Positions 54,125-64,000 of a DNA stretch of 64,000 nucleotides are shown one piece after another (position 1 is the stretch's first letter; the number at the start of each line of letters is the position of its first letter). Source of the DNA: Thamnidium elegans. Taxonomy: Eukaryota; Mucoromycota; Mucoromycetes; Mucorales; Mucoraceae. The stretch lies in NCBI GenBank assembly GCA_025201345.1, contig JAIXMG010000007.1:62001-126000 (forward strand), given 5' to 3'. The position numbers and the translations under genes are program-made. The notes beneath the pieces are model-generated. The model ran no database searches and was not told the origin of the DNA. It saw only the letters and a program-made list of their open reading frames with translations.

Positions 54125-55930
54125 ATGATGGATACACCTTACAATTTAATTGAAGAGGAAGGTGGTACAACCACGTGTACCAATACCACAGTACATCAAC
54201 CCGAAAAGATGACACCTTGTATTGTATGTTATAAATAAATAAAAGTGTGTGTGTGTGTGTGTGTGCGTGTGTGTGAATGAATGAATGGATATTTATTTAT
54301 TTATTTTTATATCACAGGATAATAGACAGATTCAGAAACATTTAGAGGAGCAAAGGTAAATTAGGTCTGTGCATGCAAAGAAATAAAATAAAATAAATAC
54401 TGAATTTGTTACTAGTACACTTGACGATCATAGTAAGATTGAAAATATCGACATACTGCGACAGGCAACTAAAGAATTGTATTCAAAGTACTCTCATGAT
54501 GCTACAAAATTAAAGAAATTACAATTTGATTTAGAAATGGAACAAGGACAAATAAATATTTTACGTCATGAAAATCAAGCATTAAAGAAGAAGGCAGTTC
54601 AAGTAGTAAAGTAACAGTTTTTTTTTTTAAAAAAAAAGAGAAAGAGTATATATTAAAAAGAAAAACTTTTTTTACTATTCATGTGTAAATAGTCTGCACT
54701 TACTGAACAAGAAGAAGAATATATTAGTAATAAACTATTGAAACATATTACGGGATTAAAGAAAGAAAAGGGAGAATTGTTAATTCAAGTAGAACAAGAA
54801 GAAGAATATCTTACCAACATGTTGCAAAAGAAATTAGTTCAAGTAAGTTTTCTTTTAGTTCGCATCAAATTTCTTCTTCTTACATTATTATTATAGGTGC
54901 AGAAAGAAAAAATTGATTTAGAAAATGCTTTAGAGCAAGAACAAGAATATATGGTAAATCGCTTACAAAAGCAATTAGATATTCTTCGTCAACAACAAAC
55001 TTCACCATCCTTTTCTTCTCGTGTTTCTGATACTTCATTATCTCTCCCTGTGAGTCCCGCTATTACTGGGATCGGGTCATCTCCGTCTTTAGGGTATTTT
55101 TTTTTTACTTTTCTTCATATGTATATATTTAAACCTTAATATCTATTTGTATACATATTTTAGTCCAAAGAAATGGATAGGTGGCGATATCATGCCTCAA
55201 CCTTCTGGTCTAGTAGATGTATTAAAAGCTGAAGTAAATAGTCTTCGACAAAGGGCTTTAGAAATGGAAAAAGAATGTAAGTTTCACTTTTTTTTATTTA
55301 AATATGTATATATTTAACTTATAATATATACAATGTAGTTATTCAAAAACAACAACAGTGTAACAAGTACAAGAACGAATTAATTCATTACAGAAAAGAG
55401 AATAATTTACCCCTGGATGACATTACAGCAGCAGATGATGGGTAATAAAAATATCATGTGTATAAATATATATTTTGACTAAATTATTTATTTTTAGACG
55501 TTTACCTCGCGTATTTCGTTCCATTCCGCCTCCTTCACCTAATGAAAGGCAACAAGTATGTAAATCTTATTTTATTATTATTATTATTACTATCATTATT
55601 AACAATATACAATTAAAATAATAATACTAGACTCGTCGTTCTATATCTAATTCATCTACAAGATCAAATGCTCCTCTTAATTTAAGTCAATCTTCTTCTA
55701 CAACAACATTAGAACACCTATTATCTTCGCATAGCTCGGTATTACCTCAAGCCATACCGAGTACAGCTAGTAGCAGCACGAGTTATTTTACAGGCCGATC
55801 TTCTCCTTCCGTTAGTTCCTCCGCCAGCAGTAGCTTTCAAAGAAAAACTGACTTGTCTTCAAGAAGAGTTTCTGCTAGTTTGTTTGGGTTAAATGCTACT
55901 CCTCCTCCACAACATCCTCCACCATTGTAA
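54125..55930 (+). CDS. CCDC6-like coiled-coil protein
   Basis: Nine exons (54125-54223, 54318-54355, 54416-54602, 54693-54842, 54897-55093, 55164-55276, 55339-55441, 55498-55555, 55631-55930) give 414 aa. A long coiled coil (about 45-185) contains the family words EEEYLTNMLQKKL and EKIDLENALEQEQEYMVNRL, as in animal CCDC6 (DUF2046). A second helix LVDVLKAEVNSLRQRALEME follows, then a Ser-rich, Pro-ending tail. Human CCDC6 is linked to the DNA damage response and checkpoint control; the fungal role is not known to me. A second ATG lies one codon downstream of the first. Confidence 0.85.
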
Positions 55931-56031
55931 TTTTTTTTTTTAAAATACCGTTTTTTTTATTTATTTATTTTGAAAATAAAGCAAAACTTTTTTTTTTCTT
56001 TTTTCTTTACTTTTACTACGCTATATATATT

Positions 56032-56488
56032 ATGGATAGCGATAAAGCTTTTGATCCTGTAATACACAATAATAAGAAAAAAAAATAATTGTAAATGCTC
56101 TTTTTTCTTTTCTTTTTTTGACACGTTATTAGGTCACTGTACAAAAAGTGTTCAAACAAAAGTGGAAAAATGAAAACACAAAAAGTTTGTTGTTTAAATG
56201 AATATAATAATAAAAAATAAAGAACTCATTTCTCTCCAGTAAATAAAGATGCTTTACAGCTTTCATGTGAGTTTCTTCGCTTATTTGTCATTGGTAATGT
56301 ATAACCATTTACTTTAAAAATAAAACAATACGTTTTTATACAAGCTAAAATAAAAAGGACAACTTTTTTTTTCCTTAGAGGCACTTCATCGATCTTCCGA
56401 AGAACAAGATGCCATGTTGACGCATACAAATAAAATAGAAACTGAACACTTGGAAAGAATATTACCCCAACTTTTATTAGATTTTTAA
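56032..56488 (+). CDS. MHF2: CENP-X / MHF2 histone-fold protein
   Basis: Four small exons (56032-56058, 56133-56184, 56240-56293, 56379-56488) give 80 aa, the normal size. The product reads VQKVFKQKWKNENTK, then DALQLSCEFLRLFVIEALHR and ends HLERILPQLLLDF. The DALQL core and the LPQLLLDF end are diagnostic of CENP-X. With CENP-S (MHF1) it forms a tetramer that binds FANCM-type helicases and kinetochore DNA. Every phase closes. The stop lies 19 bp from the 3' end of the convergent proline-run gene. Confidence 0.9.
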
Positions 56489-56507
56489 AATAAAATAAAA
56501 TAAAACT

Positions 56508-58049
56508 TTATCTGCCATTCACCATAGATGATCGACTACTACCTGGTGCACTTCTACGACTTGATACACGACGTAACGGACCATTATATTTAGGTGTAAA
56601 AGGTGGCATCATATCATTATATCCATTCATCATAGATGGTGGGGGTGGAGGACCCATATTACTTAAAGACATTTGATGTAACATCATTTGAATACCTTGA
56701 TCTTCTTCTTGAGCTAATTGTCTAAACATCATTTCTCGTTCATCTTCATCATCGGATGGAGGCTGACTAGATGTGTATCTTGGTTTGTTACGGTACATGG
56801 GACGACTAGGTTCATTATACGGATCCATCATCCACGGTTGTCTTGGTCTGTGTCCGTAACCTATGGGTGGTGGTGGTGGTGGTGGTGGTGGTGGCGGAGG
56901 AGGCGGAGGAGGTGCTTGCATCATTGGGTTTGGACCCATAAAAGAAGGCGGAGGACCATTAAATGGTGGAGCAGGAGGAGGTGGTGGAGGTGGAGGTGGA
57001 GGTGGGCCATACTTTCTTCGTGAATAAAAATCGTCATCCATATCATCCTCTTCATCTGATCTTTGTTGATTGTCTTGGTAGAACCTATGCATATTATAAG
57101 CCATCATTTCATCTTCAAACCTACCATTACTATTATTATTATTATTGCTATTGTTTAAGAAATGAGGAGGAGGAGGAGGGAATATAGGGTAGAGTGGTGG
57201 CATATACCGATTAGCATGATTTCTGATTGGAGAATAATCACCAAATGAAGTTGGTCTTCTTCTGTTTTTGTTATTGTTATTGTTGTTGATATTTTCGGAA
57301 TGAATGATTGCATCAGGTGATTCGGGTGCGTAATTTGGTTCATTTGTTGTTACACCATCTTCATGAATGAAACCAGTATTTTCATTATCACTGGTGGAAG
57401 GTTTGGATATCGACCTAGACCTGTTGTTAGGTGATTTATGGTGGTAAGGTCTACGCATCTGATAGGGTTTAATCACGTCATTGGCTAACAGATCGGGTGA
57501 TGAATGGTTACATTTTAGTTCTTCCAAATATTGTACACGAGCAGTAATATGTCTTAATCTTCTTTGTAAATCCAGTTTCTCCATATGAAATTGATAACTC
57601 ATAGTTTCTAAATCATTATGAAGTGAGATATTCTCATCAATAATGGCATGCACTTCACCAATCGATAGTTGTTCTACTCTTAATGGAGGTCTATTGTTGG
57701 GTGAATCTGGATAAAATGAGTTATTACTAAGGTACTGCGGAGGTATTTGGTAATGACGATGATTATCATAACTTCCTGGTTGCTGTTGTTGTTCTTGTCG
57801 ATTCTTTCTATTGTCTGCAGGTGCCTTTTGATATTGTATATCAGATTGAGATACGCCCCGTTTATGTCTATTCACTTGAGGTTTTTGTTTTTGTTGTTGT
57901 TGTTGACCGTTGGTATTACTATTACTATCTTCTGCCCAAGAAGTAGAAGGTGCAGATTTAGATATAGTAGGTACTTCGTTAGGATATTCACCTACTTTTT
58001 GTTCCTCATGATATCGCTTGTTCTCTTCTTCATGTATATCTTTTGACAT
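56508..58049 (-). CDS. Proline-run, low-complexity protein with a short coiled coil
   Basis: One exon. I start at 58049 (MSKDIHEEENKRYHEEQKVG, 513 aa) because the upstream in-frame Met at 58133 leads a T-run-encoded stretch. Residues about 125-180 form a likely coiled coil (GEVHAIIDENISLHNDLETM to ARVQYLEEL), followed by RRPYHHKSPNNRSRSISKP. There are two long proline runs (11 and 16) with GPPPSFMG and MMQAP between them, plus Asn and Gln runs. Such tracts bind SH3, WW or profilin domains. No family name; possibly a cytoskeletal or polarity adaptor, by inference only. Confidence 0.75.
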   Translation of the reverse strand: MSKDIHEEENKRYHEEQKVGEYPNEVPTISKSAPSTSWAEDSNSNTNGQQQQQKQKPQVNRHKRGVSQSDIQYQKAPADNRKNRQEQQQQPGSYDNHRHYQIPPQYLSNNSFYPDSPNNRPPLRVEQLSIGEVHAIIDENISLHNDLETMSYQFHMEKLDLQRRLRHITARVQYLEELKCNHSSPDLLANDVIKPYQMRRPYHHKSPNNRSRSISKPSTSDNENTGFIHEDGVTTNEPNYAPESPDAIIHSENINNNNNNKNRRRPTSFGDYSPIRNHANRYMPPLYPIFPPPPPHFLNNSNNNNNSNGRFEDEMMAYNMHRFYQDNQQRSDEEDDMDDDFYSRRKYGPPPPPPPPPPPAPPFNGPPPSFMGPNPMMQAPPPPPPPPPPPPPPPPIGYGHRPRQPWMMDPYNEPSRPMYRNKPRYTSSQPPSDDEDEREMMFRQLAQEEDQGIQMMLHQMSLSNMGPPPPPSMMNGYNDMMPPFTPKYNGPLRRVSSRRSAPGSSRSSMVNGR

Positions 58050-58393
58050 CTTTTTAATTTTTAAGAAAAAAAAAGGAAGAAAGAAAATAAAAAAGAAGGG
58101 AGAAGTTACATGTATAAATATAGAATAAAACAAATAAATAACAATAATATCGGATCATCCGGGTTTGCTCAAGTTGTAATACAAATGTTGTTGTTATGAT
58201 ATTACAAGAAAACTAATTTCCATATTTGGAAATAAGCTGTATATTTTAAAACGCGGACAGGCCCGGTCCGGACAAAAAAAAGAGTGATGTTTTTTTTATT
58301 GACGGTCGAGCCCAGCAAGTGTACAAGCAATCCATCGCCTCAAAGATGATTGCACCTCCTCTTTCAGCTCCCATAAGCACCCATTATTAAACA
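58050..58393. promoter_or_regulatory. Divergent upstream region, proline-run gene / eL24
   Basis: 344 bp between two outward starts. A GC-richer patch at 58250-58276 has the palindrome GTCCGGAC and the word CGGACA twice. This is where promoter elements of the strongly expressed ribosomal gene would be expected. The factor is unknown. Confidence 0.45.
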
Positions 58394-59179
58394 ATGAAGT
58401 AATGTATCGATCTAAACCATCACAGATAAAAAAAAATCCATCAATTTTAGTTGAAACAAGAACAGATGAACTGATGATATTATTGCGATTTTTTTTTTAT
58501 TATTAGGCTTGAGATTTGCTCCTTCTCTGGTCACAAGATTTACCCTTCCAAGGGTAAGACCTATGTCCGTATTGATTCTAGGTAACGTACAATATACATT
58601 ATAATGCTCAAGTTTAGTTATTTTTTTACTGACATCATTTCAATTTTTTTTTAGAGTAAGCAAAAAGAAAAAAAGATACTTGTCAAAAGAAGAAGGAGGA
58701 AATACTAATTAGTTTTTTTTCTTCTGTAAAATAGCATTTCCGTTTCATCAGCGGAAAGGCCTGTTCTTACTTCATTCAACGTTTGAACCCCCGTAAGATC
58801 AAGTGGACTGTCATCTACCGTCGTTTGAATAAGAAGGGTATGCAAGAAGAATTCCAAAAGAAGCGTTCTCGCCGTACCGTCAAGCACGAACGTGCTGTTG
58901 TTGGTGCCTCTTGGGATGCCATTCGTGCCAAGCGTAACCAAAAGCCCGATGCTCGTGCTGCCGCTCGTCAAGCTGCCATCTCCAAGTCCAAGGATGCCAA
59001 GAAGGCCGCTGTTGCTGCTAAGAAGGCTGCTGCTCCTGCCGTAAGTTATTCATAATTATTTTAATAAGGGAAAGCATCAAAAAGACTCAAATCATTTTAT
59101 GTTATAGGGTTCTCAAGCTAAGGTTAGCAAGCAAGGTGCTAAGGGTTTCGCCCCTAAGGCCGCTGCCACCTCTCGCTAA
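58394..59179 (+). CDS. RPL24: 60S ribosomal protein eL24, with a 1-nt exon
   Basis: Exons 58394-58398 (ATGAA), 58507-58581, 58655 (single A), 58735-59040 and 59108-59179 give 152 aa. The product starts MKLEICSFSGHKIYPSKGKT, has NPRKIKWTVIYRRLNKKGMQ and KRSRRTVKHERAVVGASWDA, and ends GFAPKAAATSR, all typical of eL24. Exon 2 ends in phase 2 (AG) while exon 4 must be read from phase 0 (CAT TTC CGT). Inserting the A at 58655, flanked by TTTTTAG and GTAAGC, makes AGA and keeps alignment with yeast (SKIFRF versus SRHFRF). The total length divides by three only with it. Sits at the intersubunit bridge of the 60S subunit. Confidence 0.92.
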
Positions 59180-60648
59180 ATCGTCACCTTTTTTTTTTAA
59201 TTAAAAAAAAAATAAAAATATTCTAAACAATATATAAAGTTGTTTTGTTTTTTTTTCTAACTCATGCAAATACACATATAAAAAAAGTCTTTTTTATATT
59301 AAGTTCAAACGTACCTGTGGTACCGTATATTGACGTTATATATTTTATAGGATAGAAAGTGAGAAGCTTCGATTGTACCAGTGTATCACAAAATAAGGAG
59401 CCGTTTTGAGCAGTCAGTTCTTCACGTAATATCATCCTGATCCTTTTTTCCATCGCTTTGTTTAAATCAAGTATTCTCTTCGATGCAAAATCATGCTGCT
59501 GACATTTAATCCAGTATTCAAATATGTATTGGAATTGGTCGAGATAAACTTGAGTACGGGAAAAAAAATGTTATTTTTACTCTATGTTATGTTTGTTTAA
59601 ATTATAACTTTTAACGGGGGCATTTTATATACAGTTAAAAGCGCAGAGGCGAGGATATCATACTTCTTACTTGGTATCCCAGTAACTCTGTTCAATTCTA
59701 GTAGAGTTTATTCGACATTTGAATGGAAAATTAGTATTGCTCTTTGGTATTCAACGGATAATATGATTATAGTCTATCGTATTAGTAACTTTTTTTTTCA
59801 GTGCATTATTGGTTCAATTTCACTCTATTTATTATTTCTTTTTGGTTGTTTGGCTTCTCTAAAGATTTAGTGCCATATTTTTTTAAGAAAAAAAATAAAA
59901 GAAACATGTATTTTTTTTCGTCGCTATGGTGCCGAGATTTTACTGCGGGGTTACCATGGTGACTATCCAAAAAAAAACAAAAAATGGCCACAATGCCGAA
60001 TAAAGTATACATAAACGTAGCGGGACTAAATGCAATTTGTCATTGTGAGCCCATTGATAGAAAATAAAGAACAAGCAATCCATGTTTCCAGAACTGAATA
60101 CCAAACAACTATTGGGTAGCGGTAGCGGCCGTACCATCTACCGAAAAGAAAAAAGTTTTTTATTCCCAGAAAAAAAAAAATTGCACATCAAAATGATTAG
60201 TAAAAAACTAGTGAAATAGAATGGTTGTACATACTTTTTTTTTTTTAGCTCTAAAAAAAATAAATCAGTAGAGTTTTACTTTTTTAATATGCCTAGCTAA
60301 ATGTTATTCCCTAATGATGCGTGCGCAGTTTCGCTTTTTTCTTTTTTCTGTGTACAACAATAATGGAGTGTGTTTATCCGAAAGAGGGAACATAAAACAT
60401 CCGCAAAAGCCTTTTTTTTTTTTTTGCGACTCCACGTGGTACCAAAAAAATAATTAAAAGACAGAAGGACAGAAAGAATATATATTTGAATCACTTTTAA
60501 CCTTTTTTTCTTTTTTTTTTTCTTTCCCCTTTTTTTTTTTTTTTTTTTTTCTTCCTTGGTGGATGTATTTTTATAGGTAATAACTTTAATATACACATAT
60601 AATAATAATAAAAAGTAATCAAAAAAAAAAAGATAGATTTTATTAGAA
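59180..60648. other. Intergenic DNA
   Basis: About 1.5 kb between two plus-strand genes. Contains eL24 3' sequence, short open frames without similarity, and long T- and A-runs (60412-60424, 60530-60550) before the flippase start. A tract at 59935-59955 (GGGGTTACCATGGTGACT) is palindromic around CCATGG. No gene claimed. Confidence 0.5.
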
Positions 60649-63600
60649 ATGAAAATATCACCTCGATCAAATATGTTTTTAAAAAGAAAAAAAAAGTCTA
60701 GTAATCATGACGACAAAGAAGAAGAGCAAGACGACGGTTTAAGACGCATGGAAACCAATTCTTCATATATGCAGCTGCGAAGAAATATTTACGTCAATAT
60801 GAAACTACCCTCCTCCGAATACGACGATGATGGAAACTTGATTGAACACCGTTATCCCAGTAACCGAGTTAGAACAGCCAAATATACACCATTATCATTC
60901 GTGCCAAAAAATTTATTTGAACAGTTTCGTAACGTTGCAAATTTATATTTCTTGTTTTTAGTTGTTTTACAATGTATACCCTTATTTGGTGTGACAGAAC
61001 CAGCTGTATCTGCTCTACCACTTATATGTATCCTCGTCCTTACCGCCATTAAAGATGGCTTTGAAGATCTTAAACGAAACCAAAGTGACGATAAAGTGAA
61101 TAACTCTAAAGTTTTAAAACTCTCAAATTGGTCAAACGTCAATGTTCCTCCTGTCACAAGAGGATCTTGGTATTATTTACACGTCATATTTGGTTTCTTT
61201 TCCGTATTATCGGGTTCAGATAACAAATATGCACACTGTTACAGACACGCCAAATCTTCTGCAAGTGATAACAGTAATTCATTACCGTCTACTCCAAATA
61301 TTAAAGCATCTGAAGATAGATTACCACTCACCGAATTAGACGCTGCTGGATCTAATTCAAATGAATTATTAACGCCTCCACCAAAGACTTTAATGACTAC
61401 AGTTAGAAAAAGATCAGATACCATTCGCTCCAATATGTCCAGTATGTTCACTAGACCCAATATCATGAACAACGATAAAAAACCTTATAGACCTGGTTCC
61501 ATTCCTCATTCTGTATTATACCGTGTCTCAACTCGGGATTCATCTGCCGTACAACCACAACCATTAGAAGATATAGAAACCGATGGTAGACCTTCTACAA
61601 CATTAAGACCTGTTACAACAAAACCAATCAGTGGTAAGTGCGCTGATGCATTTCCTGGCGATCCACCTGCAGCCAATTGTAAAGTGCATTGGGCCAACGA
61701 AAAATGGAAATCGTTATGTGTTGGTGATTATGTCAAACTTGAAAACGGTCAAGATATTCCGGCAGATATTGTTGTATTATCTACTTCAGAAGTAGATAAT
61801 GTTTGTTATGTCGAAACGCAAAATTTAGATGGAGAAACCAATTTGAAGCAACGTCAAGGTTTGCCGGGTACAGCAGGTCTGTGTAGTGAACATGACTGTG
61901 AACGTGCGCGATTCTATATTGAGAGTGAGCCGCCTCATGTAAATATTTACCAGTACAATGCTGTCTTACGTTGGCAAATTGACGCTGATGAAACGGATAC
62001 TGTAAGGTCGGGTGTTGCGCATGAAAAAGCGGATGCGGTTACTTATAATAATATTTTATTGCGTGGCTGTATATTAAAAAATACAAAATGGGCTATTGGT
62101 GTTGTTGTTTATACTGGTAATGACACCAAAATTATGATGAATACGGGTCGTACTCCATCTAAGAGAAGTAAAATAGCCAAGGCTACTAACCCTCACGTAA
62201 ATATTATAAATAACTTTTTTATTTTTTTATTTTTATCTTAACTCCTCTATTTTAGGTAATTGCAAATTTCGTCATTTTGGCTATCATCTGTATTGTTAGT
62301 TCAATTATGGATAGTGTACAATTTTACGGTAGTGGTTCTTCTAGATTTTTTGACTATGGTATTGAAGGAACCAGTGGTTCTTATTCAGGCTTCCTTACAT
62401 TTTGGTAATCATGATTAATCTCGGACTTTTTATATATTGATTATTAATACATTAATTTAGGGTTACACTCATTTTGTATCAAAATATCGTACCAATTTCT
62501 TTGTACATTTCCGTGGAGATTGTAAAAACTTTAGCTGTAAGTTTTTTTTTTTAACGGGAAATATCATTATGTCATCTTTTCCCTAATTTGTCTTTCTTTA
62601 GGCTTATTTTATTTTTTCCGATCTCGACATTTATTACTCAGAAACAGATACGCCTTGTATACCTAAAACTTGGAATATTTCTGACGATCTCGGTCAAATT
62701 GAATACATCTTTTCCGATAAAACGGGTACCTTGACACAAAATGTAATGGAATATCGTAAATGTACAATTAATGGTATCTCGTATGGTATCGCTACAACTG
62801 AAGCAACAATGGGTGCATTAAAAAGACAACAATCACGACAATCTCAAACTAATATCGATCCTCACGAAACCGGGTTAGATATGGATAATTTGGAACAGAC
62901 TTTGGATTTAGACGAAATGAATCGACTTCGTAACGAAATGTTTGAAAAACAAGCTAATTTATATAAAAACGATCATATTGGACCAAACCCTACCTTTGTC
63001 GATCCTAAATTATTCGATGATTTACAAGACGAAGCTTCAAAGCAATCAAATGCCATTACTCATTTCTATCAATCATTAGCTCTTTGTCATACTGTTATTG
63101 CTGAAAGATCTGACGAAGAAAATCCAGATTTTATTGAGTACAAGGCTCAGTCTCCTGATGAAGCTGCTTTGGTAGCTACTGCTAGAGATTTGGGTTTTGT
63201 TTTCGTTCGCCGTGATTCAAACAAGTTACATGTTAAAATTAAAGGCGAAGATAAGGTGTTTGTATTGTTAAATGTATTAGAATTCAACTCGACAAGAAAA
63301 AGAATGAGTGTTATCATCAAACCTGAAGATAGTGATCGTATTGTTTTACTTTGTAAAGGTGCTGATTCCGTAATCTATGAACGTTTATGTACTGATTTTG
63401 GTAACCAAAAAGAATTGGCAAAGGATCAAGAGGACTTGAGAAATTCTACTAGTAGGGATTTAGAGGAATTCGCAAATGAAGGTATGTATATATATATTTA
63501 AAATTTTATATGGCTGGTATAAATACTAATGTACCGTATTCTTAGGTCTTCGTACACTTTGTCTTTCTTATCGTTTTATTTCTCCTGAAGAATATAAGCC

Positions 63601-64000
63601 ATGGAACAAGAGATTCCAAGAAGCAGCTTCTAGTATTCATCAACGTGAAGAACGTCTTGATGCAGTTAGTGAAGAAATCGAACAAAACATGTTGTTAATG
63701 GGTGGAACTGCTATTGAAGATAGATTACAAGAAGGTGTACCTGAAACCATTGCAGAACTCGCTAAATCCGGTATTAAATTATGGGTATTAACTGGTGATA
63801 AAACTGAAACTGCCATCAACATTGGTTTCTCTTGTAATTTATTAACAACAGAAATGGAATTGCTTGTTTTAAGCTCATCAAATCGTGAAGATACTGCAAA
63901 GTTATTAGCGGACACATTAGAGCGATTGGTTGCGGAAAAAGGCCAAGACAAGAAGTATGCTTTGGTCATTGACGGTACGACACTCAAGTACGCTTTGGAA
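60649..64000 (+). CDS. P4-type ATPase (phospholipid flippase), Dnf1/2-like, 5' part
   Basis: Runs off the right edge. Exons 60649-62196, 62256-62404, 62461-62536, 62602-63481 and 63546-64000 encode about 1036 residues so far. The N-terminal part has RYPSNRVRTAKYTPLSFVPK and LFEQFRNVANLYFLFLVVLQ (TM1). The actuator motif DGETNLK follows PADIVVLSTSE. The phosphorylation site is SDKTGTLTQN, with KAQSPDEAALVATARDLGF in the nucleotide domain and LTGDKTETAINIGFSC after it. A 200-residue Ser/Pro insertion between VNNSKVLKL and VHWANEKWK is of the length seen in yeast Dnf1. It moves phospholipids to the cytosolic leaflet, usually with a Cdc50-type subunit. Confidence 0.95.

Noticed and set aside
56718..57187. 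Trp/Arg-rich open frames opposite the proline-run gene
   Set aside because: They are antisense readings of CCN proline repeats and have no independent support.
58250..58276. TGTCCG/CGGACA words shared with the ERG6 upstream region and 361-372
   Set aside because: A six-base word is expected several times in 64 kb; four non-coding hits are not enough to claim a shared regulatory site.

Overview
The window is nuclear DNA of an early-diverging filamentous fungus, most likely Mucoromycota. The case rests on AT-rich DNA with long poly-A and poly-T tracts, many short introns (about 50-110 bp, GT-AG, often with a T-run before the acceptor), and fungal genes such as a sterol C24-methyltransferase, an acyl-CoA dehydrogenase carrying a cytochrome b5 domain, two Zn2Cys6 regulators, a STE12-type factor and a phytochelatin synthase. 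I did not recognise any tRNA, rRNA or CRISPR array. Gene models were built by hand: I required GT-AG (once GC-AG) boundaries, unbroken reading phase and protein-family continuity. Almost all multi-exon models close to a whole number of codons.

Left part (1-23.4 kb): the 5' end of a TPR protein (minus); a protein with two BTB/T1 domains; a small CCHC-finger protein; two tandem F-box-like paralogues whose upstream DNA is also duplicated; cytochrome b5/acyl-CoA dehydrogenase; an RnpA-like protein divergent from an ankyrin-repeat protein; an alpha/beta hydrolase of the HGG (hormone-sensitive lipase) type; a STE12-like factor with C2H2 fingers; and ERG6.

Middle part (23.4-41.3 kb): a mobile-element-rich spacer (dispersed repeat, T-rich minisatellite, 244-bp foldback element, deleted Tc1/IS630-type transposase), then phytochelatin synthase convergent with a metacaspase, a Zn2Cys6 regulator, a frameshifted BTB gene, and an MDR-family reductase followed by two decaying tandem copies.

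Right part (41.3-64 kb): a second Zn2Cys6 regulator related to the first, a DnaJ protein divergent from eS25, the MoaC and MoaA genes of molybdopterin synthesis side by side, two further inverted copies of the dispersed repeat, a LIM protein, a CCDC6-like coiled-coil protein, CENP-X/MHF2, a proline-run protein, eL24 and the start of a Dnf1/2-type P4-ATPase flippase.

Functional links are limited, as is usual for fungal housekeeping DNA. MoaA and MoaC act in the same step. The two regulators may flank and control local genes, but that is inference. The most striking observation is in eL24 (58394-59179): the reading frame closes only if a single-nucleotide exon at 58655 is included, lying between two introns that each look canonical. 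Other items worth attention are the foldback element, the three-copy repeat, an initiator-only (ATG) first exon in eS25, micro-exons of 12 and 15 nt, and a MoaC gene without an in-line ATG.
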